Assembly (NCBI GenBank): GCA_964528085.1
Contig: CAZGRE010000019.1
Span: 1-24,609 of the forward strand
Source: B2-G16 sp964528085
GTDB taxonomy: Bacteria > Bipolaricaulota > Bipolaricaulia > UBA7950 > UBA9294
Reading direction: 5' to 3'
Length of the DNA stretch: 24,609 bases
The translations under genes and the position numbers were made by a program. The notes under the pieces are model-generated. The model ran no database searches. It was not told the DNA's origin and was given only the letters and a program-made list of their open reading frames with translations. Position 1 is the first letter of the stretch. Every line of letters begins with the position of its first letter. Positions 1 to 7,863 of this stretch are shown here, in pieces.

Positions 1-1316
1 ATGAGCTGTGTGATCAGTTTGCGATCAGCCGCGCTCCCGTCCGGCAGGCCTTGGCCGAGCTGGTCAACGAGGGCCTCGTTTACCGGCAACAAGGGAGTGG
101 GACCTTCGTCACCCCTCACATTCCGTTAAAGGTAAAGCCCCTGCGGGTGATGGTCACCGAAGATCGCTGGCTCCCGCCTCTAAGAAAGGCGGTCAGACTC
201 TACAATAAAGGACGACATAGCAAGAAGGTCCAGCTGGACGTCCAAGTCCTGGGGCGCCCTCAGCTACACTCCAAGATCGTCTCCACTGTGGGCCGGGGGG
301 AGGCACCGGATCTCGCCCTCATCGACTGGGTCTGGATGACGGAGTTCGCCGATCGGCAGTATATCGAGCCGTTGGACGAACTCGATCGGGAGTGGGGGAA
401 AGAGTTAAAAGACGATCTCTTCCCCCTGTTTGTCACGAACAACTCTTACCGAGAGCACCTCTATGGTGTGCAAATAGAGGCGAGCGTGGCGGTAGTCTGG
501 TACAGAAAGGATTGGTTCGCCAGGGAGGAGCTAGACCCTCCCCAGAGTTGGGATGATCTGGTAGAGGTCGCCCGCCACTTCAAGAGGTTTGCGAAGTTTC
601 CCTTCGTTTTTGTTGGTAGTACCAAGGCCGGGGAGACCACCACCTACCAATTGCTCCCCTTCGTCTGGTCGGCAGGTGGCGATCTGCTCGCCGAGGGGAG
701 GGTGGTTTTAGATGAAAAGGCCGTCCGCGCGGTGAAGTTCCTCGTCGACTTGGTTCATAAGCACAGAGTGGCTCCACCTGATGTCGCCTCTTATGAATGG
801 GACCAGGCGATAAGACTCTTTGCCCAGGGGAGAGCCGCCCTGGCGGTAGGAGGTAGCTATGAGAAGGCCCTGATTCAGGAAGTGTCCGGTTGGGACGATG
901 AAGCCTTCCACGAGCGGGTAGGCTGCATTCCGATACCTGCTGGTCCCGGTGGGGAAGCCGTGACTGTGGCCGGGGGAATGGTCTACGCTATCTTTCGTCA
1001 ATCCAAGCATGCAGAGCTCGCCCTGGAGATACTGAAGAAACTGGCGAGCCTCCCCCTCATGCAAGAATTCTGTGTAACGACTGGACGGAGTCCGACGAGG
1101 GTCTCGGTAGCCCAGACCCTGAGCCCGAAAGAGAATCGGTTTTCGTATCGGATATCGAGACTTCTGCACAACGCCCGGGTAAGACCGGCTATACCTGAGT
1201 ATGCTAAGGTCTCAGAGCAATTCCAGCTGATGATCGAGAACGCGCTTGCCAAACGTATGAGCCCCCAGCAAGCTGTGGAAAAGGCGCGGGAGATCATGGA
1301 GGCTCTGATCGCCTAA
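1..1316 (+). CDS. GntR winged-helix regulator fused to an SBP-like sensor domain (5' partial)
   Basis: The reading frame is open from base 3, so the gene starts upstream of the window. The first visible residues are the end of a GntR helix-turn-helix and wing (ELCDQFAISRAPVRQALAEL, then NEGLVYRQQGSGTFVT), matching the family pattern of recognition helix plus GSGTFV wing. After a linker, from about nt 150, comes a domain of roughly 385 residues resembling family 1 extracellular solute-binding proteins of ABC transporters (APDLALIDWVWMTEFAD early, AVGGSYEKALIQ in the middle, GGMVYAIF late). With DNA-binding sequence at the N-terminus it cannot be exported and should act in the cytoplasm. I infer a one-component repressor in which an SBP fold senses the ligand. 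It lies directly upstream of a transporter operon whose promoter carries a palindrome, its likely target. A start at the TTG at 51 would remove the HTH and is not credible. Confidence 0.85.
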   Translation, partial: ELCDQFAISRAPVRQALAELVNEGLVYRQQGSGTFVTPHIPLKVKPLRVMVTEDRWLPPLRKAVRLYNKGRHSKKVQLDVQVLGRPQLHSKIVSTVGRGEAPDLALIDWVWMTEFADRQYIEPLDELDREWGKELKDDLFPLFVTNNSYREHLYGVQIEASVAVVWYRKDWFAREELDPPQSWDDLVEVARHFKRFAKFPFVFVGSTKAGETTTYQLLPFVWSAGGDLLAEGRVVLDEKAVRAVKFLVDLVHKHRVAPPDVASYEWDQAIRLFAQGRAALAVGGSYEKALIQEVSGWDDEAFHERVGCIPIPAGPGGEAVTVAGGMVYAIFRQSKHAELALEILKKLASLPLMQEFCVTTGRSPTRVSVAQTLSPKENRFSYRISRLLHNARVRPAIPEYAKVSEQFQLMIENALAKRMSPQQAVEKAREIMEALIA

Positions 1317-1328
1317 TCCCCTGGGAGC

Positions 1329-1357
1329 TTGACAGCACCCTTGATGCATGCTATATT
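1329..1357 (+). promoter_or_regulatory. sigma70-type promoter of the transporter/osmolyte operon
   Basis: A perfect -35 box TTGACA (1329-1334) and a -10 box TATATT (1352-1357) are separated by 17 bp. A TG dinucleotide one base before the -10 (1349-1350) makes it an extended -10. The predicted start of transcription is about 1364, leaving a leader of roughly 105 nt before the SBP gene. Confidence 0.8.
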
Positions 1358-1370
1358 TGTTGTAACAAAT
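1355..1370. promoter_or_regulatory. palindromic operator, probable GntR-type binding site
   Basis: The sequence ATTTGTTGTAACAAAT has 7-bp perfectly complementary arms around a 2-bp centre. It overlaps the -10 box and the predicted transcription start, a position suited to repression. The upstream gene encodes a GntR-type DNA-binding domain, and compact palindromes with GT/AC half-sites are common for that family. Assigning this site to that protein is inference. Confidence 0.65.
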
Positions 1371-1468
1371 TTTCCGCCTCTGGGGGGTGGTAGCAGGCAG
1401 AAGGCGCGGCGGGAAGAAGACGATAGAGGGATGCTGTTGATGCTTGAGGGTATGTCAAGGAGGTTGAT

Positions 1469-2710
1469 GTGAAAAAGTGGCTTATTGCGTTGGTTTTGGT
1501 AAGTGGATTGTCGCTTCTCGTGTTTGGCGCGGAGAAGATCACCTGGATGTCTACGCAGTTTAAGCCGATCGAGGAGCAAGAGTGGGTTCGCGGGGAGCTC
1601 CTCCCTCCGTTTGTAGCGGAGACCGGCATCGATGTGAACTTTGTCATAGCTGAGTACGCTGAGTTTGCCGACCGGCTCATCGCCGAGTACCAGGCAGGGA
1701 AGGGGACCATTGATGTGGTCTGTGGTCTGCACGGGGACTTCGTGAGCGTAGTCGACACCCTTGCGGATGCGAGCGCTGCGCTGGCCGGCGTCGAAGGAAC
1801 CCTTGCTTCCAGTGCCGTTGAGCTTGGCCAGATGGGCGGAATTCAAGCCTATATCCCCATGATGCAGGCTACCTACATCACGGTGGTAAACAAGAAGGCT
1901 CTGGACTATCTCCCTGCGGGCGTGGATATCTGGTCCCTTACCTACGATCAGCTTCTCGCTTGGTCCAAGGTGATCTACGAGGCCACAGGGGAGAAGAAGC
2001 TGGGGATCCCGGCTGGGCCGCGTAGTCTCCTGCACCGCTTTATCCACGGGTACCTCTACCCCTCTTTCACCGGGTACCAGGTGCTCAAGTTTGATAGCCC
2101 AGACGCGGTTACGATGTGGGAGTATATGCAGGAGTTGTGGAAGTACGTGAATCCGGCTGCTCCCACCTGGGACGCCATGGACACTCCGCTCCTTTCGGAG
2201 GATGTATGGATTGCTTGGGACCATACCGCCCGCGTGAAGGCAGCGCTCGCCGAGCGTCCGGACGACTTCATCGCTATTCCATCCCCAACCGGACCTGCGG
2301 GCCTGGGGTTCATCAGTGTCTTGGTTGGCCTTGGCATTCCGGCGACCTCCCCCGACCCGGAGGGAGCCGCCGAGCTCATCAAGTACCTTACCAGCCCGGA
2401 AGCTCAGGTGGCAATCCTTCAGGGCGTTGGGTTCTTCCCGGTAGTTCAGGAGGCCGCCGGTACGGTACCTAGTGGTGCACTTCAGATCTTGGCCGCAGGG
2501 GTATCGGCCCAAGCCTCCTCCCCTAACGCGATCCCTGCTCTCATCCCTGGCGGGATAAGCGATGAGTACAAGAAAATCTATCGGGACACCTTTACCCAGA
2601 TCGTGATTCAGGGCGAGGAGGATATAGCTGGCTTGCTTCTTAAAAACGGGCAGGCCCTGCGTAAACTCTACCTGGATACGGGTGCACCCTACCCGGCTCC
2701 GGACAAATAG
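1469..2710 (+). CDS. ABC transporter extracellular solute-binding protein, family 1
   Basis: This 413-residue protein should capture a sugar-like solute outside the membrane and deliver it to the permeases encoded next. It starts with GTG behind a strong AAGGAGG site. The N-terminus is a Sec signal peptide (MKKWLIALVLVSGLSLLVFG, with cleavage probably after FGA). There is no lipobox cysteine, so it is not an obvious lipoprotein. The mature part has the usual SBP pattern, including a C-terminal segment AAELIKYLTSPEAQVAILQG that is typical of family 1 binding proteins. It is the first gene after the operator-overlapped promoter. A 13-codon leader frame (1431-1472) ends overlapping its start codon and might couple translation, which is speculative. 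Ligand specificity cannot be read from sequence; the downstream glycosylglycerate genes make an osmolyte or its sugar precursor plausible. Confidence 0.9.
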   Translation: MKKWLIALVLVSGLSLLVFGAEKITWMSTQFKPIEEQEWVRGELLPPFVAETGIDVNFVIAEYAEFADRLIAEYQAGKGTIDVVCGLHGDFVSVVDTLADASAALAGVEGTLASSAVELGQMGGIQAYIPMMQATYITVVNKKALDYLPAGVDIWSLTYDQLLAWSKVIYEATGEKKLGIPAGPRSLLHRFIHGYLYPSFTGYQVLKFDSPDAVTMWEYMQELWKYVNPAAPTWDAMDTPLLSEDVWIAWDHTARVKAALAERPDDFIAIPSPTGPAGLGFISVLVGLGIPATSPDPEGAAELIKYLTSPEAQVAILQGVGFFPVVQEAAGTVPSGALQILAAGVSAQASSPNAIPALIPGGISDEYKKIYRDTFTQIVIQGEEDIAGLLLKNGQALRKLYLDTGAPYPAPDK

Positions 2711-2726
2711 AGTAGACTAAGTTCTC

Positions 2727-2755
2727 GGGGGAGGGAAACCCCTCCCCCTCTTTTT
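2727..2755 (+). terminator. intrinsic terminator/attenuator between SBP and permease genes
   Basis: A perfect 9-bp GC-rich stem (2727-2735 paired with 2740-2748) closes a 4-nt AAAC loop. It is followed by TC and a run of five T. It lies between the SBP stop and the first permease. Partial read-through would give more binding protein than membrane components, a known arrangement in ABC operons. No promoter is visible between it and the permease start. Confidence 0.75.
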
Positions 2756-2763
2756 ATAAAAAG

Positions 2764-3642
2764 ATGAAAGAAAAAATCAGGAAGTTCTTGGGGACAGACA
2801 CACTGCTTCCCTATTGGCTTTTACTTCCTAGTCTGATTTATCTAATGGCGTTCTTTTTAGTCCCCTTACTAAATGCGATCGGGCTTTCCTTCCGCACCAG
2901 TGAGGGGGGCTTCACTACTCAGTATTTCATCCACATGATTCATGATCTGCGCTTCACCAGCGCTGTAAAGTACACGTTCCTTCTAGCCATCATTATTGTT
3001 CCACTCCAAATTATTACCGCTCTTCTCATTGCCCTTTTGGTCAATACCAAATTTAGAGGGTCGAGGTTTTTTCTTTATATTTGCACCCTCCCTTTGGGAA
3101 TAGCAGATCTTGCTGCCGGTCTTATCTGGCTTGCTATTTTCACTCAACACGGCTATTTGAACTCCATTTTGTGCAATTTAGGAATCATTCAGAAACCGAT
3201 CTATTTCATCTCCTGGGAAAACATAGGGTGGGTTTTCTCGGCGATCGTGCTTGCTGAACATTGGCGCGCTACGGCGCTTGTGCTGGTGATCCTGGTGGCT
3301 GGCCTTCAGATGATTTCCAAAGATTACTTGGAGGCTGCAGAGGTGCTGGGAGCGAGTTCCTGGCAGAAGTTTTGGCATGTAACGCTTCCTTTACTTAAAC
3401 CCTCTATTCAGTCTGCCCTGATTATCAGAACTATATTTGCCATGCAGATGTTTGCGGTGGCGGTTGCGCTGGGAGGAGACTTGGTCCCGGTATTAGCTGG
3501 GGAGTCCTACTTCTGGTACTTCCTCTATCGTAACAATCACGTGGCAGCGGCCTACGCCGTACTCATCATGGCCATCTCCATCCTTATGACCTGGGTGTAC
3601 CTACGGTTCCTTAGAGTTAAGGAAGAGGTGAAGGCAAGATGA
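2764..3642 (+). CDS. ABC sugar transporter permease, MalF/UgpA type
   Basis: This is a 292-residue inner-membrane protein with about six hydrophobic segments (for example LLPSLIYLMAFFLVPLLNAI near the N-terminus). A cytoplasmic EAA loop (EAAEVLGASSWQKFWHVTLP, coded from about 3331) contacts the ATPase. Length and motif fit the CUT1 carbohydrate permease family. The ATG at 2764 has little Shine-Dalgarno sequence because it lies just behind the T-tract of the upstream hairpin, so expression may be low. Its 3' end overlaps the next permease by four bases (ATGA). The first half of the gene is clearly more AT-rich than its neighbours: lines I counted at 2821-2880 and 2941-3120 give about 43 percent GC. 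Confidence 0.92.
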   Translation: MKEKIRKFLGTDTLLPYWLLLPSLIYLMAFFLVPLLNAIGLSFRTSEGGFTTQYFIHMIHDLRFTSAVKYTFLLAIIIVPLQIITALLIALLVNTKFRGSRFFLYICTLPLGIADLAAGLIWLAIFTQHGYLNSILCNLGIIQKPIYFISWENIGWVFSAIVLAEHWRATALVLVILVAGLQMISKDYLEAAEVLGASSWQKFWHVTLPLLKPSIQSALIIRTIFAMQMFAVAVALGGDLVPVLAGESYFWYFLYRNNHVAAAYAVLIMAISILMTWVYLRFLRVKEEVKAR

Positions 3643-4460
3643 GCTTCCGAGTTCTGCGCCGGCAAACGCTTATCTACATGGCCGCTGCTTTTGTCGCCTT
3701 ATGGGTATTGGTACCAATTATCTTCATTGCCCTGGCGGCTTTCACCCCTAAACAGGAGATCTACCTCTGGCCTAAGCCTATCATCCCGAGCAGGTTCTCC
3801 TTTGAGACCATGAAGTTCTTTCTGAACTCCTATGGGGTCTTCCCTTCACTTCTTAACAGTGTGCTGGTAGCGCTCATGACCCTGGGGCTCACGCTCCTTG
3901 TAGGCGCCCCGGCCGGGTATGCGGTGGCACGGTTCTTCTTTCGTGGGCGAGAAGCATTTCGCTTTGGGATTCTTATGACCAGGATGTTCCCTACGGCGTT
4001 GCTTGCCATTCCCCTCACTGTGACGTTCATAAAATGGAACCTCTACGACACCCTTATCGGGGTAGCGCTCCTTCATGCGGCGATGGCTATGCCATTTGCA
4101 GTGCTCATTATCACGGGGATATTTGTCGGGGTCTCAAGAGAGCTGGAGGAGGCAGCGATGACCCTTGGCTGCAGTCGATTGGGCGCTTTCGTACGGGTGG
4201 CCCTTCCTTTGGCCCTACCTGGCCTGGCAGCGGCGGCGATGTTCACTTTCGTGATCTCTTGGAACGAGGTATTCGGTGCTGCTATTCTCACAGTAACCCA
4301 TCGCACTCTCCCGGCCCATATTCTCACCACACTACGGGCTTCACCGATATACTACCGTTTTGCCGGGGGATTCTTTATGATTCTTCCTGCGCTGGTCTTC
4401 ATGTTTCTCATCCGAAGGTACCTATTCCAGATGTGGGGTGGAGCCACAGTACAGAGGTGA
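3639..4460 (+). CDS. ABC sugar transporter permease, MalG type
   Basis: This is a 273-residue inner-membrane protein with about six transmembrane segments and the EAA loop EEAAMTLGCSRLGAFVRVAL (coded from about 4147). It forms the translocation pore with the preceding permease. Its start codon overlaps the previous stop (ATGA), indicating translational coupling. The ATPase gene begins four bases after its stop, so permease, permease and ATPase form a tight unit. GC content returns to the level of the rest of the operon. Confidence 0.92.
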   Translation: MSFRVLRRQTLIYMAAAFVALWVLVPIIFIALAAFTPKQEIYLWPKPIIPSRFSFETMKFFLNSYGVFPSLLNSVLVALMTLGLTLLVGAPAGYAVARFFFRGREAFRFGILMTRMFPTALLAIPLTVTFIKWNLYDTLIGVALLHAAMAMPFAVLIITGIFVGVSRELEEAAMTLGCSRLGAFVRVALPLALPGLAAAAMFTFVISWNEVFGAAILTVTHRTLPAHILTTLRASPIYYRFAGGFFMILPALVFMFLIRRYLFQMWGGATVQR

Positions 4461-4464
4461 TCAA

Positions 4465-5568
4465 ATGGCAGCAGAGATTCGGCTGTTAAACGTGCGCAAG
4501 GAGTTCGGCAAGGTAGTGGCGGTCAAGGATATGAACCTGACCATGAACGAGGCAGAATTCCTCGTGCTGTTGGGTCCCTCGGGCTGTGGCAAGACCACCA
4601 CCCTACGCTGTATCGCCGGGCTGGAGCGGGTGAACAAGGGACAGATCTCCATTGGAGGACGCGAGGTCACCAACCTTCCCCCGGCTCAGCGTGGTATTGC
4701 CATGGTCTTCCAGAGTTACGCCGTTTTCCCCCACATGACCGTGGAACAGAATATAGGGTTTGGTCTGCGGATGCAGCATTTCTCCAAGGGGGAGATCCGG
4801 ACGGCCGTGCGCGAGGTGGCTGAGCTCCTGCAGATCGACGAGCTTCTGGAACGCTACCCGGCCCAACTCTCAGGAGGACAGAGGCAGCGAGTGGCAGTTG
4901 CCCGCGCAATCGTGATGAAGCCCGAGGTATTGCTTATGGATGAGCCTCTCTCTAATTTGGACGCTCTTCTCAGGCTCCAGATGCGCGCGGAGCTCAAACG
5001 GCTCCACCGGGAGATCGGCACCACCACCGTCTACGTCACACACGATCAGATTGAGGCCCTTTCCCTTGGGGATCGGATTGCCGTGATGCAAGAAGGGGAA
5101 ATCGTCCAGCTTGACAGCCCTGATCGGGTTTACGATCAGCCGGCCAATAACTTTGTTGGTGGTTTTATCGGGACTCCGCCTATGAACTTTCTCCGGGCCA
5201 TGGTTAAGAAAGAGGGGGAGGACGTTCGCCTTGCGATTGGCGAGTTCAGGATCGCCGTCCTTGAGGACTGGAAACCACAGCTCAAAGGGTTGACCGGGCA
5301 GATCGTGATCCTGGGGATCCGCGCGGAGAATATCGAGGTACACGCCGAACCGGGAGGTGAACGGCTCCCCGCCACGGTTATTGTCTCTGAGCATTTAGGC
5401 TCGCAGCAGCTTCTCACCGTTCAAGTGGGCGAGGACATCTTGAAGGTATCTACAAGCCCGGACCTTGCTGTGCAGCCAGGACAGACCATTGGTCTCACCT
5501 TAACCAAGCAGAAACTGCGAGTTTTCGACGAGGGTACTGGTAACATGCTGTCTCTGGACAGTGGATGA
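4465..5568 (+). CDS. ABC transporter ATP-binding protein, MalK/UgpC type
   Basis: This 367-residue cytoplasmic ATPase powers sugar import. It has Walker A GPSGCGKTT (residues 37-45), signature LSGGQRQRVAVARAI, Walker B VLLMDEPLSNLD and the H-loop VTHD. A C-terminal TOBE/OB region of about 130 residues is typical of CUT1 ATPases. I chose the ATG at 4465 behind AGAGGTGAT. An in-frame ATG at 4438 lies inside the upstream permease gene and adds nine non-conserved residues. It is the only transporter ATPase in the window, so it might also energise the second, ATPase-less transporter at 17698-22405, as shared MalK-like proteins do elsewhere. The next gene follows after 42 bp with no visible terminator. 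Confidence 0.93.
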   Translation: MAAEIRLLNVRKEFGKVVAVKDMNLTMNEAEFLVLLGPSGCGKTTTLRCIAGLERVNKGQISIGGREVTNLPPAQRGIAMVFQSYAVFPHMTVEQNIGFGLRMQHFSKGEIRTAVREVAELLQIDELLERYPAQLSGGQRQRVAVARAIVMKPEVLLMDEPLSNLDALLRLQMRAELKRLHREIGTTTVYVTHDQIEALSLGDRIAVMQEGEIVQLDSPDRVYDQPANNFVGGFIGTPPMNFLRAMVKKEGEDVRLAIGEFRIAVLEDWKPQLKGLTGQIVILGIRAENIEVHAEPGGERLPATVIVSEHLGSQQLLTVQVGEDILKVSTSPDLAVQPGQTIGLTLTKQKLRVFDEGTGNMLSLDSG

Positions 5569-5610
5569 ATAGAGCTCAAACCCATTCTACTTCCACGTTA
5601 GGAGGACAAA

Positions 5611-6774
5611 ATGAGCAGCTTGGTTGTTTTTCCGTTCAAATCTGAAGATGTCGCGGTCTTCCGGAAGAATATTTGCGAGGCCGCCTTCCATCCCCGGGTG
5701 AGCGCGGTGCTCTGCGTAGGCTACGAAGAAAACGAGTGCTACAAGGAGATACAAGCAGCCATCCCAGAGGTAGAGAGGGAGAGTAACAAGGAGATCCACT
5801 TAATCCTTCAGGAGAGGTTGGGAGATAAGCGTCCGGGAAAGGGTGATGGGATGAACACCGCGTTGAAGTATTTCCTCGAGGAGACCGACTATCAACGCCT
5901 CCACTTCTACGACTCCGATATCGAGACCTTCTCCCAAGAGTGGATCACACAGGCAGAACTGCCGGCAGATGAGGGCTACCAGGTGGTCAGACACTACTTC
6001 CCGCGGGCGAGCACCGATGCTATGGTCACCTGGATGATCACCAAAACCGGCTTCTCTATCCTCTGGCCCAATACAGAGTTGCCGTTCATCGAACAGCCCC
6101 TGGGGGGGGAGCTCCTCCTTACAAGGGAGGTGGCAGCGCGGTTGTACGAGGATAAGCGGAGCATCCGTCAATCTGACTGGGGGATCGACACGGCCTATAC
6201 CTGGATCATGGTCGCAAACGGATTCAGCCTATATGAGACTTATGTGCCGATCGGTAAGGTTCACAAGCTCTATAAGACATTGGCTGATTTGCAAGACATG
6301 GCAATCGAGTGTTTCGCCACCATCCAGCAACTAAAGGATGAAAAAGTTAATACGGCAAGGATGATCCACCGTGTGGAGCGGCCAGGGCCTGTCCCTGATA
6401 GAGTCAAGGAGAAGACCGCCTATGACTTAGAGGGGAGCCTGCATCTCCTCATGGAGAACTGGACAGATAAACAGCTCGAGCTTCTGAAGCACTTCCCCCG
6501 GAACGTCCGCGAGGGCATGGCGGAGAGCCAAAGAAAAACCCGGTTTGTGTTCATGGACGCGGAGAGCTGGTATGAGACCTACAAGGTCCTGCTTAAGCAT
6601 TTCGATCCCGAAGACAGAGATTGGCGGGAACTGCTCTTTAAGCTTTGGATTACCAGGGTGCTCAACTACACCACTAAGGTAGCTCTAAGAGGCTACGATT
6701 ACGCCCTCTTCTATCTCTATCAGATGGTAGAGAGGTTTATCAGGATGTCAAAGGGGGAGAGAGGTGGAAGCTGA
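5611..6774 (+). CDS. mgs: mannosylglycerate synthase (GT78)
   Basis: This 387-residue cytoplasmic enzyme should transfer mannose from GDP-mannose to D-glycerate, giving the compatible solute mannosylglycerate in one step. From memory it aligns nearly end to end with the 397-residue Rhodothermus marinus enzyme: N-terminal LVVFPFK, the block PGKGDGMNTAL, then RHYFPRASTDAM, QPLGGELL, SDWGIDT and a C-terminal RVLNYT with VALRGYDYA. The metal-binding DxD is D101-S-D103 (D100/D102 in R. marinus). K77 matches K76, W190 and D193 match W189 and D192, and H218 matches the metal ligand H217. It starts with ATG behind AGGAGG. The following gene overlaps by 11 bp and makes GDP-mannose. Some relatives accept other donors or acceptors such as lactate or glycolate, so strict specificity is not assured. 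Confidence 0.93.
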   Translation: MSSLVVFPFKSEDVAVFRKNICEAAFHPRVSAVLCVGYEENECYKEIQAAIPEVERESNKEIHLILQERLGDKRPGKGDGMNTALKYFLEETDYQRLHFYDSDIETFSQEWITQAELPADEGYQVVRHYFPRASTDAMVTWMITKTGFSILWPNTELPFIEQPLGGELLLTREVAARLYEDKRSIRQSDWGIDTAYTWIMVANGFSLYETYVPIGKVHKLYKTLADLQDMAIECFATIQQLKDEKVNTARMIHRVERPGPVPDRVKEKTAYDLEGSLHLLMENWTDKQLELLKHFPRNVREGMAESQRKTRFVFMDAESWYETYKVLLKHFDPEDRDWRELLFKLWITRVLNYTTKVALRGYDYALFYLYQMVERFIRMSKGERGGS

Positions 6775-7831
6775 GGCGTTTGCGGTGGTGATGGCCGGAG
6801 GTAGCGGTACACGACTCTGGCCGATGAGTACTAAGGAGAGGCCCAAGCAGTTCCTCGCTCTCAACAGGAGAAGTTTAATCCAAGAGACGGTGGACCGGCT
6901 TGCCCCTCTTTTCCCTTCGGAACGGATCTGGATCGTGACCGTCAAGGGGCAGAAGGGGCTTATCCAGGGGCAGCTGCCGGAGGTTCCACTGGGCAACATC
7001 ATCGAAGAGCCGCTCGGTCGCAATACCGCCCTGTGCATAGGGCTTGCTGCGGTCTATCTGAAGCAGATTGACCCTGCTGCCGTTATGGTCGCCCTCCCTG
7101 CCGATCACTTCATCAAAAAGGAGGGGCGCTTCCGACAGGCTCTGGTCCTGGGGATACGGATAGCTCAACAGGGGTACCTCGTCACCCTGGGGATCGTCCC
7201 TGACCGCCCGGCGACCGGGTACGGCTATATCGAAGCCGGCAAAGACCTTTCGGAATTGCACCATGGTCTTAGGGCCGAGAGGGTAGCGCGCTTTATTGAG
7301 AAGCCTCCCCTGGCGACTGCTGAGCAGTTTCTTAAGATGGGGAACTACTACTGGAACAGTGGCATTTTTATCTGGAAGGTCGAGCGCATCCTGGAAGAGC
7401 TGGCAGAGCATATGCCGGAACTCTACAGTCGCCTTACGGAGATCGAGGCGCGATGGGGGACCCCTGATCTAGATGAGGTGACAGCGAAGGTCTACCAGAA
7501 GCAGGAGGCCGTCTCCATCGACCATGGGGTGATGGAGACGGCGTCGCGGATAGCCGTCATCCCCGTGGAAATGGGCTGGAACGACCTCGGTGATTGGAGT
7601 TCCTTAAGCGCAGTTCTTGAGAAGGACGAGGGCGGCAATGTGATCCGCGCCAGGCATATTGGGATAGAGCTTAAAGATTCTACCGTCTTTTCACTCCAGG
7701 ACAGATTGATCGCCACCATCGGCCTTAAGGACCTCGTAATCGTCGATACCCCTGATGCCCTTCTAGTCATGGATAAAGGGAGAGCTCAGGAGGTAAAGGA
7801 CCTAGTTACCAAAGTAGAAGAGGAGTTATAA
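6764..7831 (+). CDS. manC: mannose-1-phosphate guanylyltransferase
   Basis: This 355-residue cytoplasmic enzyme makes GDP-mannose from mannose-1-phosphate and GTP. It has the nucleotide-binding signature VVMAGGSGTRLWPMS near the N-terminus. It also has FIEKP, the sugar-binding YYWNSGIFIWK and GWNDLGDWSSL, all typical of GDP-mannose pyrophosphorylases. The length fits the single-function form without a fused C-terminal isomerase domain. It starts with GTG behind GGGGGAGAGAG and overlaps the 3' end of the mannosylglycerate synthase gene by 11 bp, so donor synthesis and donor use are translationally coupled. Mannose-6-phosphate could come from the isomerase encoded at 12976-14025. No phosphomannomutase is visible in the window. 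Confidence 0.93.
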   Translation: MEAEAFAVVMAGGSGTRLWPMSTKERPKQFLALNRRSLIQETVDRLAPLFPSERIWIVTVKGQKGLIQGQLPEVPLGNIIEEPLGRNTALCIGLAAVYLKQIDPAAVMVALPADHFIKKEGRFRQALVLGIRIAQQGYLVTLGIVPDRPATGYGYIEAGKDLSELHHGLRAERVARFIEKPPLATAEQFLKMGNYYWNSGIFIWKVERILEELAEHMPELYSRLTEIEARWGTPDLDEVTAKVYQKQEAVSIDHGVMETASRIAVIPVEMGWNDLGDWSSLSAVLEKDEGGNVIRARHIGIELKDSTVFSLQDRLIATIGLKDLVIVDTPDALLVMDKGRAQEVKDLVTKVEEEL

Positions 7832-7863
7832 ACCAGCGTTCTTGGCCACAAGGGGCGGCGGCG

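Noticed and set aside
51..1316. Starting the first gene at TTG 51
   Set aside because: The frame is open to the window edge and the upstream codons encode the GntR recognition helix, so the true start is outside the window.
1313..2512. 399-codon open frame on the minus strand opposite the first SBP gene
   Set aside because: It is the antisense shadow of a well-supported SBP gene with signal peptide and ribosome-binding site. Its translation is low-complexity in character and resembles no family I know.
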